DNA of 64,000 nt from Paractinoplanes toevensis (lineage in GTDB: Bacteria; Actinomycetota; Actinomycetes; Mycobacteriales; Micromonosporaceae), in contig NZ_BOQN01000048.1 in assembly GCF_018332695.1 (NCBI RefSeq), positions 118,002 through 182,001 on the forward strand, given 5' to 3'. The notes under the pieces are model-generated. The model was not told where the DNA came from. It saw only the letters and a program-made list of their open reading frames with translations, and did no database searches. Each line of letters starts with the position of its first letter. Within the stretch, counting starts at the first letter, position 1. Below are positions 55,500 through 62,790 of this stretch, piece after piece. The translations under genes were made by a program, and so were the position numbers.

Positions 55500-56690
55500 A
55501 TGGCCGCCACCCGCCTTCCGGGCACACCCCGGCTGCTGCGCGCACTCAACGACCGCGCGGCGCTGGAGCTGTTGCTCGACCGAGGCCCGTTGACCCGCGC
55601 CCAGCTCGGCGAGATGACCGGGCTCAGCAAGGTCACCGCTTCGCAGCTGGTGGAGCGGCTCGAGCAGCGCGGCCTCGTGCGCCGGGTCGGCGAGCAGGCG
55701 GGCGGCCGGGGCCCGAACGCACAGCTCTACGCCGTCACCCCGGGCAGCGCCCACGTCATCGGCGTCGACGTCGGCCCGGAGCGGGTCATGGCCGCCTGCG
55801 CCGACATCACCGGCACGATCGTCAGCCGGGTCGAGCAATCCACCAAGGACACCGACGACCCGGTCGGCGTCGTGCACAACGCGGTGGTGCAGGCCGCCAC
55901 CGAGGCCGGCACCGACATGACCTCGGTGCGCCGGGTCGTGCTCGGCACCCCCGGCCTGGTCGACCCGGTCAGCGGCGAGATCTCGTTCGCCTGGGACCTG
56001 CCCCGCTGGCACCGCGGCCTTCTCGACGACCTGCGCCGCGACCTGAGCACCCCGGTGGTCTTCGGCAACGACGTCAACCTCGCCGCGATCGCCGAGCAGA
56101 GCACCGGCGCGGCCAAGGGGCACCGCGACTTCGTGCTGATCTGGATCGGTCGCGGCGTCGGCCTGGCCAGCGTCATCGACGGCCGGCTGCACCAGGGCTC
56201 GACCGGCGCGGCCGGCGAGATCGGTTACCTTCCGGTGGCCGGCGCCGAGGTGCCCCGGCACCAGTCGAAGCGGGCGCAGAAGGGCGGCGTGCGCGGTGCG
56301 TTCCAGAGCATCGCCGGCGCCGACGCGGTCCGGGCGATCGGCAAGAAGTACGGCTTCCGCGGCAACGAGGCATCCGACGTGATCCGTTCCGCGGTCGAGG
56401 CGGGCGAGGCCGGTGACCAGGTCCTCGACGAGCTGGCCGAGAAACTGGCCCTCGGCGTGGCCGCCACCTGCGTGGTGCTGGACCCGCCGCTGGTCGTGCT
56501 GGCCGGCGAGGTGAGCCAGGCCGGCGGCCCCGGGCTGGCCGAGCGGGTCGAGCGCGAGGTGGCGGCGATCACCCTGGTCAATCCCAAAGTGGTGATCACC
56601 GGCGTGGAATCGGAACCGGTCCTGCACGGAGCCCTGCACACCGCTTTGGACGCCGTACGCGATGAGGTGTTCGGGTCGACGACCGCGTGA
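55500..56690 (+). CDS. ROK-family transcriptional regulator
   Basis: A 396-residue protein with an N-terminal winged helix (RAQLGEMTGLSKVTASQLVERLEQRGLVRRVGE) followed by a sugar-kinase fold: HVIGVDVGPERVMAACADITG (ATPase-like phosphate loop) and FGNDVNLAAIAEQ (catalytic Asp region). The ROK zinc motif with several Cys is not seen, and the sugar-kinase residues are partly kept. It is divergent from NagZ and precedes an ABC ATPase and a sugar kinase, so an amino-sugar or sugar-phosphate inducer is plausible. ATG 55500; the stop overlaps a possible GTG start of the ABC gene. Confidence 0.9.
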   Translation: MAATRLPGTPRLLRALNDRAALELLLDRGPLTRAQLGEMTGLSKVTASQLVERLEQRGLVRRVGEQAGGRGPNAQLYAVTPGSAHVIGVDVGPERVMAACADITGTIVSRVEQSTKDTDDPVGVVHNAVVQAATEAGTDMTSVRRVVLGTPGLVDPVSGEISFAWDLPRWHRGLLDDLRRDLSTPVVFGNDVNLAAIAEQSTGAAKGHRDFVLIWIGRGVGLASVIDGRLHQGSTGAAGEIGYLPVAGAEVPRHQSKRAQKGGVRGAFQSIAGADAVRAIGKKYGFRGNEASDVIRSAVEAGEAGDQVLDELAEKLALGVAATCVVLDPPLVVLAGEVSQAGGPGLAERVEREVAAITLVNPKVVITGVESEPVLHGALHTALDAVRDEVFGSTTA

Positions 56691-56722
56691 GCGGCGCGGG
56701 CGGCCCGTGGAAGGATGAACGC

Positions 56723-57541
56723 GTGCTCGAACCTGCCGTGCGTATCCCTCCACACGACGACACCGTTATCGCGTTCGATCGGGTAAGCGTCATCCGGAGT
56801 GGCAATTTCCTGGTCCGCAGCCTGTCCTGGCAGGTCGAGCTGGACGAGCGGTGGGTGATCCTGGGCCCGAACGGCGCCGGTAAGACGACGTTGCTCAACC
56901 TGGCGACGGCCCGCCTGCACCCGTCCCGCGGTACGGCGTACGTGCTGGGCGAGCGCCTCGGCCGTACCGATGTGAACGAGCTGCGCATGCGGATCGGCCT
57001 GTCCACCGGCCAGTTCGGCGAGCGCATCCCACCCGACGAGCGGGTGCTCGACGTGGTCGTCACGGCGGCCTGGTCGGTGGTGGGCCGCTGGCGGGAGAGC
57101 TACGACCCGCAGGACGAGGGCCGCGCCCGCCAGCTGCTCGGCCAGTTCGGCATGGGTTCGCTGATCGACCGGGAGTTCGGCACCCTGTCCGAGGGCGAGC
57201 GCAAGCGCACCCTGATCGCCCGGGCGCTGATGACCGACCCCGAGCTGATGCTGCTCGACGAGCCGACCGCCGGCCTCGACCTGGGCGGCCGGGAAGACCT
57301 GATCGCCCGCCTCACCGAGCTGGCCCTCGACCCGGATTCGCCGGCCATGGTGCTGGTCACCCACCACGTCGAGGAGATCCCGCCCGGCTTCACGCACGGC
57401 CTGCTGCTGCGCGAGGGCTCGATCGTGGCCGCCGGTTCGCTCGGCGAGGTGATGACCGCCGACAACCTGTCCAAGACGTTCGGTCTCCCGCTGCTGGTCG
57501 AGCGCTTCGGCGACCGCTACGCGGCCAGGGCGGCCCAGTGA
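56723..57541 (+). CDS. ABC transporter ATP-binding protein
   Basis: A 272-residue nucleotide-binding domain with Walker A GPNGAGKTT, signature LSEGERKRTLIARAL, Walker B LMLLDEPTAGLD and H-loop VTHHVEEI. It is of the kind that occurs without an adjacent permease gene. GTG 56723 has GGAAGGA 7 nt upstream; GTG 56687 would overlap the ROK stop and has no site. It overlaps the downstream kinase gene (GTGA). The transported substrate is unknown. Confidence 0.9.
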   Translation: MLEPAVRIPPHDDTVIAFDRVSVIRSGNFLVRSLSWQVELDERWVILGPNGAGKTTLLNLATARLHPSRGTAYVLGERLGRTDVNELRMRIGLSTGQFGERIPPDERVLDVVVTAAWSVVGRWRESYDPQDEGRARQLLGQFGMGSLIDREFGTLSEGERKRTLIARALMTDPELMLLDEPTAGLDLGGREDLIARLTELALDPDSPAMVLVTHHVEEIPPGFTHGLLLREGSIVAAGSLGEVMTADNLSKTFGLPLLVERFGDRYAARAAQ

Positions 57542-58428
57542 CGCCGCGGATCGTGGTGGCCGGCAGCGCCAACATGGACCTGGTCGGCCTGGCCGAGCGC
57601 CTGCCGCTGCCGGGCGAGACGGTGCTCGGCGACGACTTCGTGATGATGCCCGGCGGCAAGGGCGCCAACCAGGCGATCGCCGCGGCCCGGGCCGGCGGCC
57701 ACGCGGTCTTCCTGGGCGCGATCGGCTCGGACGCGTTCGGCGTGACGCTCAACGCCCGGCTGAACGCGGCCGGCGTCGACGTCGCCCACGTGCGCACCAG
57801 CTACGGCGCCTCCGGCGTCGCGGTGATCATGGTGGACCGGGCGGGGGAAAACTCGATCCTGGTCTCGCCCGGCGCCAACAGTGCGTTCACCGACCTCACC
57901 GAGGACGAGGCCCGGGTCATCGCGAGCGGCGACGTGCTGCTCTGCCAGCAGGAGATCCCGGTGGAGACGGTCACCGCGGCCTGCCGGGCGGCCCGCTACG
58001 GCGACACCCGCACGATCCTGAACGCGGCACCGGCCCGGGAGTTGCCGGGCGAGCTGCTCGAACTGGTCGACCTGCTGGTGGTCAACGAGCTCGAGGCGCA
58101 GACCATCGCCGGCACGGCGGAGCCCGACATGGCCGCCCTGCTCGCCCTGGTTCCGCGAGTGGTGCTGACGCTGGGCGGCGCCGGTGCCCGCTACGCCGAG
58201 CGCGGCGGCCGCGACGAGACCGTGCCCGCCTTCCCGGTCGAGGCCACCGACACCACGGCGGCCGGCGACGCGTTCACCGGCGCGCTCGCCGTGGCCTGGG
58301 GCGAGGGCCGCGACCTGATGGAGGCGGTCCGCTGGGCGAACGCCGCCGGTGCCGCCTGCGTCCGCAAACTGGGCGCCTCGAACGCCCTCCCGACCCGCGA
58401 CGAGATCGACGCAATGATCAACGGCTAG
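57538..58428 (+). CDS. rbsK: PfkB-family carbohydrate kinase (ribokinase-like)
   Basis: A 296-residue kinase: VVAGSANMDLVG opens the fold, PGGKGANQAIAAARAGG is the first PfkB signature and EATDTTAAGDAFTGALAVAW the second, with Asp of GDAF as the catalytic base. It phosphorylates ribose or a related sugar; the specificity is not fixed by the sequence. It overlaps the ABC gene (GTGA) and probably belongs to the ROK-ABC-kinase operon. No riboside transporter is in the window. Confidence 0.88.
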   Translation: MTPRIVVAGSANMDLVGLAERLPLPGETVLGDDFVMMPGGKGANQAIAAARAGGHAVFLGAIGSDAFGVTLNARLNAAGVDVAHVRTSYGASGVAVIMVDRAGENSILVSPGANSAFTDLTEDEARVIASGDVLLCQQEIPVETVTAACRAARYGDTRTILNAAPARELPGELLELVDLLVVNELEAQTIAGTAEPDMAALLALVPRVVLTLGGAGARYAERGGRDETVPAFPVEATDTTAAGDAFTGALAVAWGEGRDLMEAVRWANAAGAACVRKLGASNALPTRDEIDAMING

Positions 58429-58490
58429 TTGCCTTGGCGCCGCCATTCCCCTTTCGATGCCAGCAAGATCCTCAATCGAAGGGCAGAACT

Positions 58491-58978
58491 TTGTCCGGCT
58501 TACCAACCGCGGTCTTGCTGGAGGAGCGGCTGTCACCGGAGCGACTCAGCGGCTACCGAGCAGCCGTAGGCGGCGACCGTACGGCGGCGATCGAGTTGTA
58601 CGACTGGAACGCCCGATTGAGCGCGACCTTCTGGAGCACCCTGGGCCACGTCGAGATCTTGGTCCGCAATGCCATGCACCAACGGCTGGCCACCTGGTCC
58701 GGGCAGACGTACGGCGAACCGCGGTGGTACCTCGACCCGGGCAACGTGCTCACCCCTGAGTCGCGCCAGACGATACGTACAGCACGCGACAACGCACGAG
58801 GAACCGCCGCCCGGAGACGCCGGGCCGGCCGATCGCGGCCCTGCATGCCGATGCGATGAGGCTGGCCGAATGGACGTGCCCCGCGGCCGCGAAATGGATC
58901 GAATGGCGCTGCGGAGTGATCGGTACGTTGCAGACGCGTCCGTGGACGCGCCCGCTCCCACCGCGGACCCGTCCCTAG
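58491..58978 (+). pseudogene. Abi-like (abortive-infection family) gene, internally deleted and frameshifted
   Basis: The 5' part reads LSPERLSGYRAAVGGDRTAAIELYDWNARLSATFWSTLGHVEILVRNAMHQRLA, the conserved start of actinobacterial Abi-like proteins. After about residue 100 the frame continues in an Arg-rich run and stops at 58857-58859. The C-terminal part (PIAALHADAMRLAEW…AAKWIEWRCGV) is intact but in another frame, ending at TAG 58976-58978. The middle block of the family (the EL-x-F-G-F-W region) is absent. A deletion plus frame change is the simplest reading. TTG 58491 is the likely former start. It sits next to a sugar-kinase operon with no other defence gene around it. Confidence 0.72.
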
Positions 58979-59856
58979 GTCTGGCGGGCCGTGGCTACGA
59001 AGCGGCTCACCTCGGAGCGCAGGACCTCGGCCAGTTGGCTGAGGCCGTCCAGGTCGTGGCCGCCGTCGACGGCGGCGGCGATGCCGTTGGTGAGACCGCT
59101 CATCTCGCGCACGCTCTCGGTCACCGCCTCCAGCACGTGGACCGCGTCCGCGGCCACCTCCTGGACCCGGTTGACCTGGCCCATGATCTCGGTGCTTGAG
59201 CCGCTGGTCTCGTCGGCGAGCGTCTTGACCTCGCCGGCCACCACGCTGAAGCCGAGCCCGGCCTGCCCGGCCCGGGCGGCCTCGATGGTGGCGTTCAGCG
59301 CGAGCAGCCGGGTCTGCTTGGCCACCCGGTTGATCAGGTCGACCGCGGTGAGGATCTGGTCGGCCGCGGTTCGCAGCGAGTGCACGGTCTCCAGACCGCG
59401 TTCGGCCTCGGCGACCGCGGCCCGGGCGAAGTCGGCCAGTCCGTTGGCCGAGGCACCCATCTCGGTGGCGGCCGTGGCCACCTGCTCCGAGACCCGCAGC
59501 ACCGCGTGCTCCAGCTCGTCGGCGAGCGCGACCCGGGCGGCGGCGGCGTCGGCCAGCCGCTGGGAGCTGCGGAACATCTCGGCGATCGAGGTAGAGATCT
59601 GCTCGGCCGAGCTGCGGAACGCCCCGCGCATGCCGGCAGTGAGGAAGCGCCGGTGGAACCGGCCCTCGGCGGCGGCGGCCGAGGCGGCGCCGGCCTCCCG
59701 GATGAACGCGTCGGAGACGTCGAGCAGGTCGTTGACGGCGCCGCGGCACTCGACCGCGGCGTCGGACTCGCCGATGGTGGTCAGCCGGGCCTCGAGATCA
59801 CCGGCAGCCGCGCGACGGCACACGCCGGCGATGGCCAGCATCACCTCGTCGCTCAC
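58975..59856 (-). CDS. Methyl-accepting chemotaxis-type signalling protein without membrane segments
   Basis: A 293-residue soluble protein. The N-terminal 60 residues are helical ([28 protein letters not shown]-like in composition). The rest is the cytoplasmic receptor domain with a shortened hairpin tip [40 protein letters not shown]. This tip binds CheA and CheW in MCPs. The GTG start overlaps the stop of the PAS gene (GTGA), so the two function as one receptor in two chains. The short length and the missing membrane anchor are unusual for an Aer-type sensor. Confidence 0.85.
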   Translation of the reverse strand: MSDEVMLAIAGVCRRAAAGDLEARLTTIGESDAAVECRGAVNDLLDVSDAFIREAGAASAAAAEGRFHRRFLTAGMRGAFRSSAEQISTSIAEMFRSSQRLADAAAARVALADELEHAVLRVSEQVATAATEMGASANGLADFARAAVAEAERGLETVHSLRTAADQILTAVDLINRVAKQTRLLALNATIEAARAGQAGLGFSVVAGEVKTLADETSGSSTEIMGQVNRVQEVAADAVHVLEAVTESVREMSGLTNGIAAAVDGGHDLDGLSQLAEVLRSEVSRFVATARQT

Positions 59857-60389
59857 CGGCCGGGCCCGTTCGTGATGCTCCAGACGAACTCGTCGTACGT
59901 CTTGCCGCCCAGTTCCTTCTCCAGCTGCTGCCAGCCGGCGTCGACGGCCGCCCGGCTGGTCGGGCAACCGCGCTCGATGCGCAGGATCCGGTCGTAGACC
60001 TGCTTGATCGCGAGCACCGATGCGGGGTCGGGGTGGCGCCGGCTGGAGTGGTAGCCGACCAACTGCCCGACGCGGTCGTAGGACGGCGTGACGTGCGCAA
60101 ACACCCAGTAGTGCCCACCGTCGAGGGCCAGGTTCAGCACGTACGCGAAGATCTCCTCGCGCCGGCCGAGCGTGTCCCAGAGCAGCTTGAATACCGCCCG
60201 CGGCATGTCCGGGTGCCGGATCAGGCTGTGCGGCTGCCCGAGCGCCTCTTTCTCGGTGCAGGCGGAGACGCGCAGGAAGACGTCGTTCGTGTAGGTGATC
60301 AGACCGCGCGGGTCGGTCTTGGTCACGATGATCTCGTCCGGGCCGAACGTGTGCTCTACCCCGGTGGGGAGGGTCCGGATTCCTCGCAT
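59853..60389 (-). CDS. PAS-domain protein (Aer-like sensor module)
   Basis: A 178-residue protein with one PAS domain: [39 protein letters not shown] is the Aer-type FAD-binding PAS signature (H-x-x-I-R-H-P-D-M-P), followed by [20 protein letters not shown]. Residues 125-178 form a helical tail ([20 protein letters not shown]) that may connect to the partner. It overlaps the MCP-like gene. Redox or oxygen sensing through bound FAD is inferred from the family. Confidence 0.88.
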   Translation of the reverse strand: MRGIRTLPTGVEHTFGPDEIIVTKTDPRGLITYTNDVFLRVSACTEKEALGQPHSLIRHPDMPRAVFKLLWDTLGRREEIFAYVLNLALDGGHYWVFAHVTPSYDRVGQLVGYHSSRRHPDPASVLAIKQVYDRILRIERGCPTSRAAVDAGWQQLEKELGGKTYDEFVWSITNGPGR

Positions 60390-60440
60390 GATTCGTCAAT
60401 GGTCCTCAACCGGACCAGGCGGCGCGGCGGAACGGCGGAA

Positions 60441-60794
60441 TCACCGGCCGACGCGTCGGGCCCAGGCGATCAGCGGCAGTTGGAGCGGCAGCCGGCCGTA
60501 GGCGATGGCCCGCTTGGCCGGTGATGCGTGCCGCCAGTCGACCGCCATCTTGACGTTGGCCGGGAACACGCCGATGAACAGGGCGGCGGCGGCCAGGCCG
60601 CCGATCTTCCGGCTGCGGGGGTACGCGATCGCGGCCGCGACGACCAGCTCGGCCGCACCGCTTGCATACGTCCAGGTGCGCCGCGAGCCGGGCAGGGAGC
60701 GCGGCACGATCGAGTCGAACGGCCGGGGCACGAGAAAGTGCAGGGTGCCAGAGGTCGCCAGCAGCCCGGCCAGCCCGATCGCCTGTTTGTCCAT
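60441..60794 (-). CDS. DoxX-like membrane protein
   Basis: A 117-residue protein with about four hydrophobic segments (AIGLAGLLATSGTLHFLVP, ASGAAELVVAAAIAYP, LAAAALFIGVFPANVKMAVDW), in the DoxX/DUF417-like range. LHFLVPRPFDSIVPRSLPG is typical of the short actinobacterial members. The role is unknown. It is 20 nt downstream of the DUF6232 gene. Confidence 0.8.
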   Translation of the reverse strand: MDKQAIGLAGLLATSGTLHFLVPRPFDSIVPRSLPGSRRTWTYASGAAELVVAAAIAYPRSRKIGGLAAAALFIGVFPANVKMAVDWRHASPAKRAIAYGRLPLQLPLIAWARRVGR

Positions 60795-60814
60795 GATCCG
60801 GAGCGTACCCGAAG

Positions 60815-61282
60815 TTACCGACGAGTAGCAGGCTGCGGTTCGAGGGCCCGCTGCAGCGCCCGGTAGATCCGGCCGAACCGGGACGCGTCGCCGGTGTGCA
60901 GCAGCCGCACGTCGCCGGCCGGGGTGCGGGCCCAGATCTCCAGCTCCCGGCTGCCCCGGTCGTAGGAGCGGTCCACGTGTTCGAGCAGCATGTCGGCGAG
61001 CGGTGCGGCGGCCAGCCCGACCAGGATGCCGCCGCCGATCAGGCCGACGGTCACCGACGTGGACGCGTCGATCACCAGCGCCACTCCGACCCCGAGCGCA
61101 CCCACCAGGATCGGCAGCAACATCGCCACGCCGAGTGCGCCCCGCCCGGCGATGGTCATCCATGATCGGCGCCCGCGGCGGTGCCACACCTGACGCAGCT
61201 CCGGCAGCGCGAACTCGCGGCCGTCCATGCGGACGCCGGTCGACGTGATGACGACATCCCGGTCCCGGTAGTAGGTGTCCAT
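60815..61282 (-). CDS. DUF6232-like membrane protein
   Basis: A 155-residue protein with an N-terminal strand segment (TYYRDRDVVITSTGVRMDGREF), two adjacent membrane helices at about residues 47-95 (LGVAMLLPILVGALGVGVALVI, VTVGLIGGGILVGLAAAPL), and a charged C-terminal domain (YDRGSRELEIWARTPAGDVRLLHTGD). It fits the small DUF6232 group from actinobacteria by pattern. The role is unknown. ATG at 61282. Confidence 0.65.
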   Translation of the reverse strand: MDTYYRDRDVVITSTGVRMDGREFALPELRQVWHRRGRRSWMTIAGRGALGVAMLLPILVGALGVGVALVIDASTSVTVGLIGGGILVGLAAAPLADMLLEHVDRSYDRGSRELEIWARTPAGDVRLLHTGDASRFGRIYRALQRALEPQPATRR

Positions 61283-61339
61283 TCACTCTCCGTACCCGTC
61301 GTAGGCTCTGCCTTAACCAAGACTCAAGGGGCGTGTTTC

Positions 61340-62113
61340 GTGGGCGAGTTCGTGAAGCTGGAGATCAGCGACGGCATCGGCACCATCCGTCTGGACCGGC
61401 CCCCGATGAATCCTCTCAACACCCAAGTGCAGGAAGAGCTGCGCGAGGCCGCGAATTCCGCCGCCGGCTCCGATGTGGTCAAGGCAATTGTGGTGTACGG
61501 CGGGGAGAAGGTCTTCGCCGCCGGAGCCGACATCACCGAGTTCACCACGCAGACGTACCAGGACATGACCATGCGGGCCGGTGCCCTGTCGGGTGCGTTC
61601 GACGCCGTGGCGCGCATCCCCAAGCCGGTGGTCGCCGCGATCACCGGTTACGCCCTCGGTGGCGGCTGTGAGCTGGCCCTGGCCTGTGACTGGCGGGTGG
61701 TGGCCGACGACGCGAAACTCGGCCAGCCGGAGATCAAGCTGGGTCTCATCCCGGGAGCCGGCGGCACCCAGCGGCTGGCCCGCCTGGTCGGCCCGGCCCG
61801 GGCGAAGGACCTCATCTTCTCCGGCCGGATGGTGGACGCCGAGGAGGCGCTGCGGATCGGGCTGGCCGACCGGGTGGTCCCGGCCGGTGACGTCTACCAG
61901 ACCGCGATCGAGCTGGTCCGGCCGTTCGTCAAGGGTCCGTCCCTGGCGCTGCGCGCGGCCAAGCAGGCGATCGACGCCGGCCTGAGCATGGATCTGGCCT
62001 CCGGTCTGGCCCTGGAATCGCAGCTCTTCGCCTCGCTCTTCGCCACCGACGACCGGATCGAGGGCACCTCGGCGTTCGTCGCGAAGCGTAAGCCCACATT
62101 TACGGGGCGCTGA
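61340..62113 (+). CDS. Enoyl-CoA hydratase/isomerase family protein
   Basis: A 257-residue crotonase-fold protein. AAGADITEF forms part of the oxyanion hole, GGGCELALACDWRVVADDAKLGQPEIKLGLIPGAGGTQRL carries both the oxyanion Gly and the acid residue (Glu in GQPEI) of hydratases. It hydrates trans-2-enoyl-CoA in beta-oxidation. GTG 61340 has AAGGGG 8 nt upstream; an ATG further upstream would run into the divergent gene. Its substrate chain length is not determined. The enzyme complements the dehydrogenase at 9982 and the thiolase at 27660, though at distant sites. Confidence 0.92.
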   Translation: MGEFVKLEISDGIGTIRLDRPPMNPLNTQVQEELREAANSAAGSDVVKAIVVYGGEKVFAAGADITEFTTQTYQDMTMRAGALSGAFDAVARIPKPVVAAITGYALGGGCELALACDWRVVADDAKLGQPEIKLGLIPGAGGTQRLARLVGPARAKDLIFSGRMVDAEEALRIGLADRVVPAGDVYQTAIELVRPFVKGPSLALRAAKQAIDAGLSMDLASGLALESQLFASLFATDDRIEGTSAFVAKRKPTFTGR

Positions 62114-62139
62114 TGCTCGCTTCCATCGACCAGGTGCCA

Positions 62140-62152
62140 TAAAGTCCCTCGG
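62140..62152 (+). promoter_or_regulatory. Leaderless -10 box (TAAAGT)
   Basis: TAAAGT (62140-62145), then 7 nt, then GTG 62153; no ribosome site. Confidence 0.45.
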
Positions 62153-62764
62153 GTGGAACCGGTTCCGACCACGCGCTCGGTGCGCCGCACCGTGCGCGTG
62201 GCGGTTGCCCTGGTAGTAGGCCAGGCGCTGCTCTGCGCGCTGATCGGCTTTCTCACTCTCGGGCGCTCCGGCGGCAGCGTCGACCGAATGGCGGAACCGC
62301 CGCTCGTTCCGCCGCCCGCCACCGCCCCCGGCTCGCCGTCCCCGACCGCGTCGTTTTCGGCGACCGCGACCACCCGGCCCGCGCAGCCGGCCCGCGATGC
62401 CACCTCCACCCGCGGTAAGAGGAAGCCCGACCCGACCCCGGCCACCGGGGCGACCACCGCCGCCTCCGAACCTCCGCCGGAACCGATGATCGACTTCCCG
62501 GCGCCGGTCACCACGCCGACGCCCGGCGTGTCCAGCACCGCCACCTCCGCGCCGTCCGCGCCTTCCGCCCCGACCGCCTCGCCGCCGAAGGAACTGATTC
62601 CGCCGCCGGCGCCGCCGTTCGGTTCGGCCGCGCCACCGGTGCAGGATTCGGTCGTCGCCGGTGATCCCTGCGCGCCCGAATGGGCCTTCGGGCGCACCTC
62701 GCACGGCACTCTGGTTCGCTGTGTGCGCACATGGCATCACCGGTTGCGCTGGAAGATCGTCTAG
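62153..62764 (+). CDS. Membrane-anchored proline-rich protein
   Basis: A 203-residue protein with one N-terminal membrane helix (VRVAVALVVGQALLCALIGFLTL, about residues 14-36) and a long Pro/Ala/Thr/Ser-rich extracellular part, followed by a small C-terminal block with two Cys (GDPCAPEWAFGRTSHGTLVRC). The Cys pair may form a disulfide. I do not recognise the family; the end is similar in style to cell-surface proteins of actinobacteria. It starts 39 nt after the hydratase gene, with its own -10 box. Confidence 0.7.
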   Translation: MEPVPTTRSVRRTVRVAVALVVGQALLCALIGFLTLGRSGGSVDRMAEPPLVPPPATAPGSPSPTASFSATATTRPAQPARDATSTRGKRKPDPTPATGATTAASEPPPEPMIDFPAPVTTPTPGVSSTATSAPSAPSAPTASPPKELIPPPAPPFGSAAPPVQDSVVAGDPCAPEWAFGRTSHGTLVRCVRTWHHRLRWKIV

Positions 62765-62778
62765 AAGCGGGCACCCCC

Positions 62779-62790
62779 TAGACTCACCGC
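62779..62790 (+). promoter_or_regulatory. Leaderless -10 box before the Hsp70 gene (TAGACT)
   Basis: TAGACT (62779-62784), 6 nt, then ATG 62791. The same hexamer and spacing occur before copA. Confidence 0.55.
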
